Shown in pieces: positions 17,730 through 30,705 of a stretch of DNA of 64,000 nucleotides. The stretch is taken from the NCBI GenBank assembly GCA_016716005.1, contig JADJXE010000001.1, forward strand, positions 2,741,001-2,805,000. Direction: 5' to 3'. This DNA is from Acidimicrobiales bacterium (GTDB lineage: Bacteria; Actinomycetota; Acidimicrobiia; Acidimicrobiales; JADJXE01). The translations under genes and the position numbers were made by a program. Under the pieces are notes generated by a model. The model was not told where the DNA came from, searched no databases, and saw nothing but the letters and a program-made list of their open reading frames with translations. Each line of letters opens with the position of its first letter. Within the stretch, counting starts at the first letter, position 1.

Positions 17730-18341
17730 GTGGGCCTCCCCGATCGAGCCGGCCACGAGCGCGTGGGCGACCCCGAGCGCGAGCAGGTGGTCGAGGCGCT
17801 GCGCGTCCACTGCTCGGAGGGCCGTCTCGACCTCGACGAGTTCGGCGACCGGGTCGGCGACGTGTGGCGGGCCCGCACCCGCGCCGAGCTCGACGAGCTC
17901 ACCGCCGACCTCCCCGCCCTGCCCGACCCTCCGGCCGCCGAGGTCCACCCGGCCGACCGCCCGCCGGCCCGGCGCCTCGCCCGCCGCTGGGCCCTGGGCA
18001 TCCTGTCGGGCAACCGGGTGCGGGGGCGGTGGCTGCTCGACGACCACGTGCACGCGCTGGCCGTGGTGGGGCACTGCCAGCTGGATCTGTGCGACGCCGA
18101 CATCGTCGGCGACGAGGTCACCGTGTACGTCGTGACGTTCCTCGGCGGCGTCGAGGTGCTGGTGCCCGAGGGGGTGCCGGTGGAGGTCGGCGGGGTGGCC
18201 CTGATCGGCAGCATCGACGAGCGGGTGCGGAAGATGGAGCCCCTGCCGAGCATGCCGCTGGTGCGGGTGCGGGCCTTCTGCGTGCTGGGCGGGGCGACGG
18301 TGCGGTCGCACCGGATGCGGCGCGGCCTCCGGCGCCCGTGA
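17730..18341 (+). CDS. DUF1707 / LiaF-like domain protein
   Basis: A 203-residue protein. The N-terminal DUF1707 motif (VGDPEREQVVEALRVHCSEGRLDLDEF split by RVGDVWRARTRAEL) is a short helical domain common in actinobacteria. The C-terminal part (CQLDLCDADIVGDE, FLGGVEVLVPEGVPVEV) resembles the beta-rich LiaF/cell-wall-response domain. GTG 17730 is 7 nt after the previous stop. Family members are linked to envelope stress sensing, which is inference here. Confidence 0.8.
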   Translation: MGLPDRAGHERVGDPEREQVVEALRVHCSEGRLDLDEFGDRVGDVWRARTRAELDELTADLPALPDPPAAEVHPADRPPARRLARRWALGILSGNRVRGRWLLDDHVHALAVVGHCQLDLCDADIVGDEVTVYVVTFLGGVEVLVPEGVPVEVGGVALIGSIDERVRKMEPLPSMPLVRVRAFCVLGGATVRSHRMRRGLRRP

Positions 18342-18895
18342 CCGTCGCCGCCGTGGTGCTGGCCGCGGGCGGGAGCACCCGCTTCGCCGGGGGCGCGGCC
18401 AAGCTGCTGGTCCCGTTCCGGGGGCGCCCCCTGGTGTGGTGGGCGGTCGAGCACGCTCGCGCCGCCGGCCTCGACGAGACGGTGGTGGTGGGCGGTGCGG
18501 TCGACCTGCGGGCGGCGCTGCCCGAGGGCGTGGTGCTGCTCGCCAACCCCCGGTGGGCCGACGGGCAGGCCACGTCGCTGCAGGTGGCCCTGGGCCACGC
18601 CCGCGCCCGGGGCCACCTGGCCGTCGTGGTGGGCCTGGGCGACCAGCCCCTGGTGCCGCCCGAGGCCTGGCGGGCGGTGGCGGCGTCGGCCGACGCCGTC
18701 GCCGTGGCCACCTACGGCGGGCTCCGCCGCAACCCTGTCAGGCTGGGCGCCGAGGTGTGGGACCGGCTGCCCGTCGACGGCGACGAGGGGGCGCGGGTGC
18801 TGATGCGCCGGTGCCCTGCGCTCGTCGGGGAAGTACCGTGCCTGGGCAACCCGGCCGACGTGGACACGGTGGAGGACCTGGCGCGATGGAGCTGA
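18338..18895 (+). CDS. MobA/MocA-like nucleotidyltransferase
   Basis: A 185-residue NTP transferase. The signature VVLAAGGSTRFAGGAAKLLVP is at the N-terminus, followed by NPRWADGQATSLQVAL and GLGDQPLVPPEAW. In molybdenum hydroxylase clusters such proteins (MocA) make the cytosine dinucleotide form of the cofactor, which the CoxL subunits need. GTG 18338 overlaps the previous stop (GTGA), and the gene overlaps coxG by 10 bp. Members can also use purine nucleotides or activate F420 precursors, but the context favours MCD synthesis. Confidence 0.87.
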   Translation: MTVAAVVLAAGGSTRFAGGAAKLLVPFRGRPLVWWAVEHARAAGLDETVVVGGAVDLRAALPEGVVLLANPRWADGQATSLQVALGHARARGHLAVVVGLGDQPLVPPEAWRAVAASADAVAVATYGGLRRNPVRLGAEVWDRLPVDGDEGARVLMRRCPALVGEVPCLGNPADVDTVEDLARWS

Positions 18896-19632
18896 CGAAC
18901 GAGTTCAGGGTGGAGGTGCCGATCGACCACGCGTGGCACACGCTCACCGACGTGGAGCGCATCGCCCCCTGCCTGCCCGGCGCCCAGCTCCAGGAGATCG
19001 AGGGCGACGAGTACCGCGGCATCGTGAAGGTGAAGGTGGGCCCCATCACCGCGCAGTACAAGGGGGTCGCCCGGTTCCTCGAGAGGGACGACGTCAACCA
19101 CCGGGCCGTGTTGCGGGCCGAGGGGCGCGAGACGCGCGGTCAGGGCAACGCGGCCGCCACCATCACCGCCGACCTCGCCCCCGACGGCGACGGCACCAGG
19201 GTCACCGTCCTCACCGACCTGCACGTCACCGGCCGGGTCGCGCAGTTCGGGCGCGGGGTGCTGGCCGAGGTCAGCGCCAAGCTGCTCGACCAGTTCGTCG
19301 ATCAGCTGCACGACACGGTCCTCAAGGCCGAGGAGCCCGTCGCCGAGCTCGAGCCCGCGGCCGGCCCGTCGGGCGCCCTCGAGCCGGGCGCCGGGCCCGC
19401 AGGGCAGCTCGGTGCGGCCCCGCCGCCCTCCGGGGCGCTCGGCTCGGCGGCCCCGCCCAGCGCCGTCCGGCGCATCGACCACCCCGAGGTGGAACCCGTC
19501 GACCTGGTGGGCGCGGCCGGCGCCTCGGTGGCCAAGCGCCTCGTGCCCGCGGCGATCGTGGCGCTGCTCCTCGTGCTGCTGTTCGGGGCGCGGTGGCGCC
19601 GCCGCCGGCACCAGCGCGGCTGCCGCCGATGA
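18886..19632 (+). CDS. coxG: CoxG-like SRPBCC protein with C-terminal membrane anchor
   Basis: A 248-residue protein. The START/SRPBCC domain of the CoxG family covers about residues 1-145 (PIDHAWHTLTDVERIAPCLPGA, KVGPITAQYKG, HVTGRVAQFGRGVL). A Pro/Ala/Gly-rich linker follows, then a single transmembrane helix (about 220-238, LVPAAIVALLLVLLFGA) and an Arg-rich end. CoxG carries quinone and anchors CO dehydrogenase to the membrane, so it may recruit the hydroxylase here. ATG 18886 lies within the end of the mocA-like gene; it overlaps DUF501 by 4 bp. Confidence 0.88.
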   Translation: MELTNEFRVEVPIDHAWHTLTDVERIAPCLPGAQLQEIEGDEYRGIVKVKVGPITAQYKGVARFLERDDVNHRAVLRAEGRETRGQGNAAATITADLAPDGDGTRVTVLTDLHVTGRVAQFGRGVLAEVSAKLLDQFVDQLHDTVLKAEEPVAELEPAAGPSGALEPGAGPAGQLGAAPPPSGALGSAAPPSAVRRIDHPEVEPVDLVGAAGASVAKRLVPAAIVALLLVLLFGARWRRRRHQRGCRR

Positions 19633-20153
19633 CGCTCGCCGCCGACGACCCGGCTGCCGACGACGCGGCCGCCGACGACCTGGCCGCCGACGACGCGGCC
19701 GCCGTCGCCCGTCTGCTCGGGCGGACCCCCCAGGGGTCGTTCGCGGTGGTCGTGCGCGATGTCGTGGGCCAGCCGGTCGTGATCCGCAACGCGCCCCTCC
19801 TCGACGGCGGGACGCCGATGCCGACCCGCTTCTGGCTGGTGGGCGACGCCGAGCAGCGCGCCGTGAGCCGCCTCGAGTCCGCCGGCGGGGTCAGGGCGGC
19901 CGACCGCGCCGTCGACGCGGTGGCCCTGGCCGAGGCCCACCGCCGCTACGCGGCCGAGCGCGAGGCCGAGCTCCCGCCGGGCCACCGGGGCCCCCGCCCG
20001 TCGGGCGGCGTGGGCGGCACGGCCCGCGGGGTGAAGTGCCTCCACGCCCACTACGCGTGGCACCTGGCCGGGGGCGACGACCCGGTGGGCCGGTGGGTGG
20101 CCGAGCGCCTGGCCGCCGGGACCGATGGCGCCGCCGGCACGGGCTGGGCGTGA
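19629..20153 (+). CDS. DUF501 protein
   Basis: A 174-residue protein of the actinobacterial DUF501 family, of unknown function. Core blocks are VARLLGRTPQGSFAVVVRD, GTPMPTRFWLVGDAE, RLESAGGVRAAD and GGTARGVKCLHAHYAWHLAGGDDPVGRW. The first ~24 residues are an Ala/Asp repeat (AADD units) encoded by near-identical 9-15-nt steps, absent from typical members. DUF501 normally lies between divIC and ppx; here it is 18 kb from divIC. ATG 19629 overlaps the coxG stop. Confidence 0.9.
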   Translation: MTLAADDPAADDAAADDLAADDAAAVARLLGRTPQGSFAVVVRDVVGQPVVIRNAPLLDGGTPMPTRFWLVGDAEQRAVSRLESAGGVRAADRAVDAVALAEAHRRYAAEREAELPPGHRGPRPSGGVGGTARGVKCLHAHYAWHLAGGDDPVGRWVAERLAAGTDGAAGTGWA

Positions 20154-20177
20154 GCCCCCGGGCATGAGGGGGCGGGC

Positions 20178-21092
20178 GTGAGCGGCCCGGTGGTGGCGGC
20201 CGTCGACATCGGCACCAACTCCACCCGCCTGCTCGTCAGCGACGGAGGCCGACGCGACCTGGCCCGCCTCCTGCGGGTGACCAGGCTGGGTGCGGGGGTC
20301 GAGGCCTCCGGCCGCCTGGCGCCGAGTGCCGTCGAGCGCACCGTCGCGGCCCTGCGCGAGTACCGGGAGGTCCTCGACCGCCTCGGGGCCGAGCGGGTGC
20401 GGGCCGTCACCACCTCGGCGGGTCGCGACGCCGGGGACGTGGACGTGTTCCTCCAGGCCGCCGCCGAGGCCCTGGGCGTGCGGCCCGAGGTGCTCGGGGG
20501 CGCCGAGGAGGGCCGCCTCGCCTTCGCGGGCGCCGCCGCCGCCCTCGAGCCCGCGCAGGGCCCGTTCCTCGTGGTCGACGTGGGCGGCGGGTCCACCGAG
20601 TTCTCGGTGGGGACGACCGCCTGCGAGGGCGTGGTGTCGGTCGACGTCGGGTCGGTGCGCCTCACCGAGGCGTACCTGCACCGGGATCCACCTGGGCCGG
20701 AGGAGCTGGTCGCGGCCCTTTCGGTGGTGGAGGCCCACCTCGACGACGTGGTGCGCGAGCTGCCGGCGGTGCGCGACGTCCGCACCCTCGTGGGCGTGGC
20801 CGGCACGGTCACCACCGTGGCCGCGGTGGAGCTCGGCCTGGCGGCGTACGACCGCGACCGGATCCACCACCTGGTGCTGACGAGAGCAGCCGTCGAGGAC
20901 GTCTTCCGCACCCTCGCCACCGAGGCCCTCGCCGACCGGCTCCACAACCCCGGGCTGCCGGCCGACCGGGCCGACGTCATCGTGGGCGGCTGCTGCGTGC
21001 TGGTCCAGCTGTTCCGGGTGCTGGGCTTCGAGGAGCTCCTCGTGAGCGAGGCCGACCTGCTCGACGGCATCGTGGCCGGCCTGCTCCGCTGA
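20178..21092 (+). CDS. ppx: Ppx/GppA exopolyphosphatase family
   Basis: A 304-residue ASKHA-fold phosphatase hydrolysing polyphosphate or pppGpp. Phosphate-loop motifs are AAVDIGTNSTRLLV at the N-terminus and VVDVGGGSTEFSVG near residue 135; GVAGTVTTVAAVELGL and ADVIVGGCCVL follow. The length fits the short actinobacterial two-domain form without the HD-type C-terminus. It follows DUF501 as in the conserved actinobacterial order. A PPK2 gene at 35642-36496 may supply its substrate. Confidence 0.92.
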   Translation: MSGPVVAAVDIGTNSTRLLVSDGGRRDLARLLRVTRLGAGVEASGRLAPSAVERTVAALREYREVLDRLGAERVRAVTTSAGRDAGDVDVFLQAAAEALGVRPEVLGGAEEGRLAFAGAAAALEPAQGPFLVVDVGGGSTEFSVGTTACEGVVSVDVGSVRLTEAYLHRDPPGPEELVAALSVVEAHLDDVVRELPAVRDVRTLVGVAGTVTTVAAVELGLAAYDRDRIHHLVLTRAAVEDVFRTLATEALADRLHNPGLPADRADVIVGGCCVLVQLFRVLGFEELLVSEADLLDGIVAGLLR

Positions 21093-21141
21093 GGCGGCGG
21101 TGCGGTCGGGCGTGGCCCCGGCCGCGCCGGGGACCGCCGCC

Positions 21142-21147
21142 TAGCAT
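21142..21147 (+). promoter_or_regulatory. -10-like hexamer for the aminotransferase
   Basis: TAGCAT ends 7 nt before GTG 21155 and overlaps the in-frame ATG at 21146. This argues that GTG 21155 is the leaderless start. Confidence 0.45.
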
Positions 21148-21154
21148 GCCGGCC

Positions 21155-22249
21155 GTGCCGCTGAGCGACCGCATCCTGATGGGGCCCGGCCCGTGCAACC
21201 CGTACCCGGAGGTGGCCGCGGCCTTCGCCCGGCCGCTCCTCGGGCACCTCGACCCCGAGTTCCTGGCGCTCCTCGACCAGACGTCGGAGCGGCTCCGCCA
21301 GGTCTTCCTCACCGCCAACGAGCTCACCGTGCCGATCAGCGGCACGGGCTCCGCCGGAATGGAGGCCTCCTTCGTCAACGTGGTGGCCCCCGGCGACGTC
21401 GTGGTGATCGGCGTGAACGGGGTGTTCGGCGAGCGCATGTGCGACGTGGCCGGGCGCTGCGGCGCCGAGGTGCACCGCGTCGAGGCCGAGTGGGGGCACG
21501 CCATCGACCCGCAGCGCCTCCTCGACGCCCACCCGTCACCCGACGTGATCGCCGTGGTGCACGCCGAGACCTCCACCGGCGTCCGCAACGACGTCGAGCC
21601 GCTCGGCGAGGCCAAGGGCGACGCCCTGCTCCTCGTCGACTGCGTGACGTCGCTCGGGGGCATCCCCGTCGAGGTGGACACCTGGGGGGTCGACCTGGCC
21701 TACAGCGGGACCCAGAAGTGCCTGGGCGTGCCACCGGGGCTGGCGCCCCTCACGGTCAGCGAGGCCGCCCGCGAGCGCTTCGTCGAGCGCGCCCAGAGCT
21801 GGTACCTCGACCTGCGCCTCATCTCCGACTACGCCACGTCGGGCTCGCCCCGCCGGTACCACCACACCGCGCCGATCTCCATGGTGTACGCCCTGCACGC
21901 CGGCCTCGGGGCCGTGCTCGACGAGGGGCTCCACCGGGCGTGGGAGCGCCACGCCTCGTGCGGGCAGCAGCTGCAGGACGGCCTGGAGCAGCTGGGGTTC
22001 GGGCTGTTCGCCCAGGAGGGCCACCGGCTGCCCGAGCTCACCACCGTCTGGGTGCCCGACGACCTCCCCGCCGGCCTCGACGAGGCCACGGTGCGGCGCC
22101 TGCTGCTCGAGAGATACGGCATCGAGATCGGTGGTGGCCTGGGCCCGGTCGCCGGCCGGGTGTGGCGGATCGGCTGCATGGGCCACACCGCCCGGCCCCG
22201 CAACGTCACCCTGCTGCTCGGGGCGCTCGGCGAGCTGCTGGGCCGGTGA
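21155..22249 (+). CDS. Class V aminotransferase (serine/alanine-glyoxylate type)
   Basis: A PLP-dependent aminotransferase of about 364 residues, close to alanine-glyoxylate and serine-pyruvate aminotransferases. The N-terminal RILMGPGPCNPYPEV, VPISGTGSAGMEASFVN, VDCVTSLGGIPVEVD and the PLP-lysine motif YSGTQKCLGVPPG are present. GTG 21155 is preferred because of the upstream TAGCAT; ATG 21146 would add three residues. It is followed by a GNAT gene 4 nt downstream. The amino donor is not determined. Confidence 0.88.
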   Translation: MPLSDRILMGPGPCNPYPEVAAAFARPLLGHLDPEFLALLDQTSERLRQVFLTANELTVPISGTGSAGMEASFVNVVAPGDVVVIGVNGVFGERMCDVAGRCGAEVHRVEAEWGHAIDPQRLLDAHPSPDVIAVVHAETSTGVRNDVEPLGEAKGDALLLVDCVTSLGGIPVEVDTWGVDLAYSGTQKCLGVPPGLAPLTVSEAARERFVERAQSWYLDLRLISDYATSGSPRRYHHTAPISMVYALHAGLGAVLDEGLHRAWERHASCGQQLQDGLEQLGFGLFAQEGHRLPELTTVWVPDDLPAGLDEATVRRLLLERYGIEIGGGLGPVAGRVWRIGCMGHTARPRNVTLLLGALGELLGR

Positions 22250-22253
22250 GCGG

Positions 22254-22840
22254 GTGATACGCCTCATCGGACGGCGGGTCATCCTCCGCCCCCTCGTCGC
22301 CTCCGACTTCGCCCAGTGGAGCGAGGTGCGCCTCCGCAACCGCGACTGGCTCACCCGGTGGGAGCCGCGACGCGCGCCCGGCGCGTCCGACCCCGCCCTC
22401 GACCCGCACGCCTTCGCCCTGCGCTGCAACGCCCGTGAGCGCGAGCGCCAGCTGGGCGCCGGGCACGGCTTCGCCATCTTCGTCGACGGGCAGTTCGCAG
22501 GTGAGATCAACCTCAACGCGGTGCAGCGGGGGCCGTTCCAGAACGCCTACGTCGGGTACTGGATCGACGAGGAGCGGGCCGGCCACGGCTACGTGCCCGA
22601 GGCGCTGGTGCTGCTGTGCAAGCACGCCTTCGAAGAGCTGCACCTCCACCGGCTCCAGGTGGCGATCATCCCCCGCAACCGGTCGAGCCGCAGGGTGGTC
22701 GAGAAGCTGGCGATCCGCGAGGAGGGCCTCGCCCTCCGCTACCTCGAGATCAACGGGGTGTGGGAGGACCACCTGCGCTTCGGCATCACCGCCGAGGAGT
22801 GGGACGAGCGCCGCGACGAGCTCCTCGAGGCCTGGATCGC

Positions 22841-22844
<4 letters not shown>
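22254..22844 (+). CDS. GNAT acetyltransferase, RimJ/RimL type
   Basis: A 196-residue N-acetyltransferase. LRPLVASDFAQWSEVR is the usual RimJ start. The acetyl-CoA-binding region AYVGYWIDEERAGHGYVPEAL, and HRLQVAIIPRNRSSRRVVEKL are conserved. RimJ/RimL enzymes acetylate protein N-termini, including ribosomal proteins; the target here is unknown. The GTG start lies 4 nt after the aminotransferase stop. Its TAG stop is shared with the convergent ATPase gene through the palindrome CTAG at 22841-22844. Confidence 0.88.
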
Positions 22845-27244
<4,400 letters not shown>

Positions 27245-27294
27245 GTTCGGCCTGTCGGGGGCGGTGGGCTAGGGGCGGACGGCCGTGATCTGGG

Positions 27295-28047
27295 TCACCG
27301 ACTGGTGATCTTGGCCTGCAGGGCGCGGAGGCGCTCCGCGAACCAGGGCTGCTCGATGGACCACACCTGCGGATCGAGCTCACGGTTCACCGCGGCCTCG
27401 TGGTCGGCGACGTTGCCCATGTCTCCGAGCGTGCGCTTCACGGTGACGGCCAGCTCACGGGGAGCCTCGGCCGCCCTGGTGGCCAGGGTGCGCGCGGCCT
27501 CCAGCAGGGTGTCGTCGTCGACGCAGCGCCAGACCAGCCCGGTCCGCTCGGCCTCGGCGCCGTCGAGCACCTCGCCGAACAGGATGGCGGCCGCCGCGGT
27601 CTGGGGCCCGGCGGCGCGCTGGAACATCCAGGTGTGGCCGCCCCCGGGGTGGAGGCCGAGCTGCAGGAAGCGGGTGTCGAAGCGCGCCCGCCGGCCGGCG
27701 AGCCGAACGTCGCAGACGAGGGCCAGGTTCATGCCGGCGCCGACGGCGGCGCCGTTGACGGCGGCGATGGTGGGCAGCGGGCACCGGCCCACCCGCAGGA
27801 AGCCCTCGTAGATCCGGCGGAGGCCCTCGCGCTTGGCCGCGCCCAGGTGGTCGAGGTTGGCGCCGGCGCAGAACGCCGGGGGCGCCCCGGTGACGACCAC
27901 CGCGCCCACACCGGGGTCGGCCTCGACCTCCTCGAACGCGGCGATGATCTCGTCGACCATCGGGAGGGTGAGGGCGTTGCGGCGGTCGGGGTCGTCGAGG
28001 GTGACGACGGCGACGCCGTCGGCGATGTCGGTGCGGACGAGGCTCAC
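27295..28047 (-). CDS. Enoyl-CoA hydratase/isomerase
   Basis: A 250-residue crotonase-fold protein. CoA-binding GAPPAFCAGANLDHLG and oxyanion-hole segment IAAVNGAAVGAGMNLALVCDVR are clear. The catalytic Glu pair of classical hydratases is not fully conserved: the segment after the oxyanion hole reads FLQLGLHPGGGHTWMFQR, with HPGGG where hydratases have P-E-x-G-G. The reaction may differ from simple hydration. The GTG start overlaps the stop of the epimerase gene (GTGA), so the two form an operon. Confidence 0.88.
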   Translation of the reverse strand: MSLVRTDIADGVAVVTLDDPDRRNALTLPMVDEIIAAFEEVEADPGVGAVVVTGAPPAFCAGANLDHLGAAKREGLRRIYEGFLRVGRCPLPTIAAVNGAAVGAGMNLALVCDVRLAGRRARFDTRFLQLGLHPGGGHTWMFQRAAGPQTAAAAILFGEVLDGAEAERTGLVWRCVDDDTLLEAARTLATRAAEAPRELAVTVKRTLGDMGNVADHEAAVNRELDPQVWSIEQPWFAERLRALQAKITSR

Positions 28048-29180
28048 GGCGCCGAGTCTGTCATCCCCTCGTGGCCCTCACGGCCCTCGACGGGCCGACC
28101 CCCGACGGGCCGGCGCTCGTCGTGGCGCTCGCCGAGCCGGTGGATCACCGCCGGCGAGTGGCGGAAGAACTCCTCGACGTCGCTCTGGTAGCGGTAGCCG
28201 GGTGAGGCACCCACGGTCTCGCGGAGTCGCAGCGCCCGGGCGAAGTCGTCGACGGTGCCGGCCGACGTGTGCTGGTAGCGGAACCCGGCCTCCTTCAGGC
28301 GGCGGTTGTCGGCCCCACGCCCGTAGCGGAGGAGCGTGAGGGTCTCGGGGGGCAGGTGCACCACCCCCAGCCGCCGCAGCAGCCCGGCCGCGACCTCGGT
28401 GCCGACCGCCGGCAGCGGGAAGGTGCGCTTGCCCACCAGGGCCGCGACCTCGCTCCACGGGAGCAGGCCGTCGCCGGCCACGTTGAACACCCCGGGCAGG
28501 TCGGCGTCCATCACGAACAGCAGCGAGCGGATGACGTCGTCCTCGTGCACGAACTGGATCCGGGGGTCGAAGCCGAGCACCGAGGGCACCAACGGCTGCT
28601 CGAGGGCCCGGGAGAGCGGGGTGGAGATGTCGGGCCCCAGCACGTTCGAGAACCGCAGCAGGGTCACGCTGACGTGGGGGTTGTCCTCGGCGAAGTCGCT
28701 GACGTAGCCCTCCACCTCGACCAGCGAGCGCTCGACCGCGGTGACCGGGGGCGCGCTGCGGGGGGTCTCCTCCGAGAACCAGACGGGGTCCAGCGGGGCC
28801 GAGCCGTACACCAGCGTGGCCGACTTCACGACCACCGTGCGCACCGTGGACCCGGGGGCGCTGGCCGCCGCGAACAGGTTCATGGTGCCGATCACGTTGA
28901 TCTCGTGCATCGTGCGGGCCCGCATCATCGTGGAGTCGACGACCAGGAACGTGTGCAGGATCGTGTCGACGCCGGTGGCCTTCACGATGCGCGACAGGAT
29001 CGAGTAGCTCTCGTCGCAGCGGACGTACTCGGTGCGCTCCAGGGCCACGGTGGGCTCGTGGATGTCGAGGCCGACGATCACCTCGACGTCGGGGTCGGAC
29101 TCGAGGGCCTGGGCGACGCGGCCACCCCAGAACGACCCGAGACCGGTGATGAGCACGCGGCGGCCGCCGCCCCCGTTCAC
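28044..29180 (-). CDS. NAD-dependent epimerase/dehydratase family protein
   Basis: A 378-residue extended SDR. The Rossmann motif is ITGLGSFWGGRVAQAL near residue 10. Other blocks are VVKSATLVYGSAP, VTLLRFSNVLGPD, IQFVHEDDVIRSLLFVM and GVFNVAGDGLLPW. It is a GalE2-like protein that in actinobacteria neighbours the PlsC-type acyltransferase, as it does here (22-nt gap), suggesting an envelope lipid or glycolipid role. The start is GTG. Confidence 0.87.
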   Translation of the reverse strand: MNGGGGRRVLITGLGSFWGGRVAQALESDPDVEVIVGLDIHEPTVALERTEYVRCDESYSILSRIVKATGVDTILHTFLVVDSTMMRARTMHEINVIGTMNLFAAASAPGSTVRTVVVKSATLVYGSAPLDPVWFSEETPRSAPPVTAVERSLVEVEGYVSDFAEDNPHVSVTLLRFSNVLGPDISTPLSRALEQPLVPSVLGFDPRIQFVHEDDVIRSLLFVMDADLPGVFNVAGDGLLPWSEVAALVGKRTFPLPAVGTEVAAGLLRRLGVVHLPPETLTLLRYGRGADNRRLKEAGFRYQHTSAGTVDDFARALRLRETVGASPGYRYQSDVEEFFRHSPAVIHRLGERHDERRPVGGRPVEGREGHEGMTDSAP

Positions 29181-29202
29181 GGTCGGTCCCCTCGCGGCGG
29201 GG

Positions 29203-30147
29203 TCATCCGAACCACACGCTGCGCCGGCTCCGGAGCATCTCGTAGAGGGCCTCCTGGATCCGCTGGCGGATCTCCTCCGAGGCGTCCATCACCTTGCTGC
29301 GCGAGTACCGCACCTGGTCGGGCTCGACGTCGAAGCGGACCGGCTCGAGGACGCGGATGCGGAACTTGGCCGGGAGGTGCACGGCCAGGCCCATCGGCCC
29401 GAGGAGCAGCATGTTGGCGGTGACGGGCAGGTACGGCAGCCCGAGCGCCCGGGCGAGCGGGTTGAGGTGGAACAGGGTGGGCATCGACTCCTCGGCGCCC
29501 AGTATCGCGAGGGGCACGACGGGCACGCCGGCCCGCATCGCGATGTCGACGAAGCCGCCGCGCCCGAACCGGCGCAGGCGATAGCGCTGGCTGAAGGGCT
29601 TGGCCGGGCCCTTGCTGCCCTCGGGGAACACCAGCACCAGCTGCTGCTGCTCGCGCAGCAGCCGGTAGGCGTTGTCCGGATGGGCGAGCACGCCACCGAG
29701 CCGCGACCAGAGCGTGCCCACCACGGGGATCTCGCGGAAGAGGTGGTCGGCCAGTCCGTAGACGGGGCGGCCGAGCTCGGTCTCGAGGCCGTGCATGATC
29801 GCGGGGGCGTCGGACGGCACCGCGGCGGCGTGGTTCGCCACCAGCAGGGCGCCGCCGGTGGGCGGGAGGTGCTCGAAGCCCTCCCACTCCACCCGGTGCC
29901 AGCGACGGTAGAGGGGGTCGTAGGCCCGGCGGGCCAGCGCCCGGAGGTGCTCGGAGCGCCCCCACTCGTCGACGTCGGACCGCCGCGGGTCGGCCAGCGC
30001 GACCTCCGGCTCGGCTCGGGTGCTCACCGGGACGAGTGCACCGGCGGACTCGGCCGAGCCGGTGGGGGCCAGGACGCGGTCCGGGCGGGTCGCGACCGCG
30101 GGTGGTTCAGCGGACTCGAACCGCCAGTCGTCCTCCACGCCGCCCAT
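29203..30147 (-). CDS. PlsC-type lysophospholipid acyltransferase
   Basis: A 314-residue acyltransferase domain protein. The catalytic NHAAAVPSD block (His-x6-Asp, as in this actinobacterial subfamily), VFPEGSKGPAKPF and FVDIAMRAGVPVVPLAILG are seen. There is no clear N-terminal membrane span, so it is probably a peripheral membrane enzyme. ATG 30147 is preferred; the open frame extends 28 residues further, into low-complexity sequence. It is paired with the downstream epimerase, an arrangement known from mycobacteria (galE2 with Rv0502-like genes). Confidence 0.87.
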   Translation of the reverse strand: MGGVEDDWRFESAEPPAVATRPDRVLAPTGSAESAGALVPVSTRAEPEVALADPRRSDVDEWGRSEHLRALARRAYDPLYRRWHRVEWEGFEHLPPTGGALLVANHAAAVPSDAPAIMHGLETELGRPVYGLADHLFREIPVVGTLWSRLGGVLAHPDNAYRLLREQQQLVLVFPEGSKGPAKPFSQRYRLRRFGRGGFVDIAMRAGVPVVPLAILGAEESMPTLFHLNPLARALGLPYLPVTANMLLLGPMGLAVHLPAKFRIRVLEPVRFDVEPDQVRYSRSKVMDASEEIRQRIQEALYEMLRSRRSVWFG

Positions 30148-30252
30148 GGTACGCAGCGCCCCAACGGGCCCGGCCGGATCGACCGGGCCGCCGGTGGGGG
30201 CCCGAGCCGCAAGGCGAGGAGAGTGACACACCCGGGGCCCATACTCGCCGTG

Positions 30253-30705
30253 ATGGATGTGTCCTCAGCCGTGCGCTTCGCCGGCGCGGTGCGAGCCCTC
30301 AGCCGGGCTGCTCGCGCCCTGGGCCTGGCCGTCCCGGGGTTCCGCAGCCCGCCCCGGTTGCCCGGGGTCGACCGCACCCTGCGCCGCCGCGCCGACGGTT
30401 CGGTGTCGGTGGCGGTGCGGCTGCGGGGGCGGCCGTGGCCGGCGGTGCTGGCCGACCTGGTCGAGGGGGTCGTGGCCGCCAACCGGCTCGGCGGCGTCGA
30501 GGCCGACCGGGTGCGGGCCGCCCTGTGGGGCGCGGTGGGCGACCAGGTGGACGATCAGGCGGGCGAGGCCGCAGCTCGTGGGGTCGGTGGGCCGGAGCGG
30601 CGGCTCGTGCCGGTGCCGCAGCCCGGGGACGTGCCGCAGCCCGGGGACGTGCCGCCTCGCCGTCCGCGTTCACCTACCGTGGATGCACCCGCCCGGGTGG
30701 CGTAA
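30253..30705 (+). CDS. Hypothetical protein overlapping tRNA-Leu
   Basis: A 150-residue Arg/Val/Ala-rich protein that I do not recognise. The N-terminal half looks folded (SVSVAVRLRGRPWPAVLADLVEGVVAANRL), while the C-terminus contains two PQPGDVP repeats. The TAA stop is inside the D-arm of the tRNA-Leu gene, so the frame overlaps the tRNA by 15 bp. Codon-position GC bias is consistent with coding, but no homologue is recognised. The start is ATG 30253; GTG 30250 is not in frame. Confidence 0.5.
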   Translation: MDVSSAVRFAGAVRALSRAARALGLAVPGFRSPPRLPGVDRTLRRRADGSVSVAVRLRGRPWPAVLADLVEGVVAANRLGGVEADRVRAALWGAVGDQVDDQAGEAAARGVGGPERRLVPVPQPGDVPQPGDVPPRRPRSPTVDAPARVA

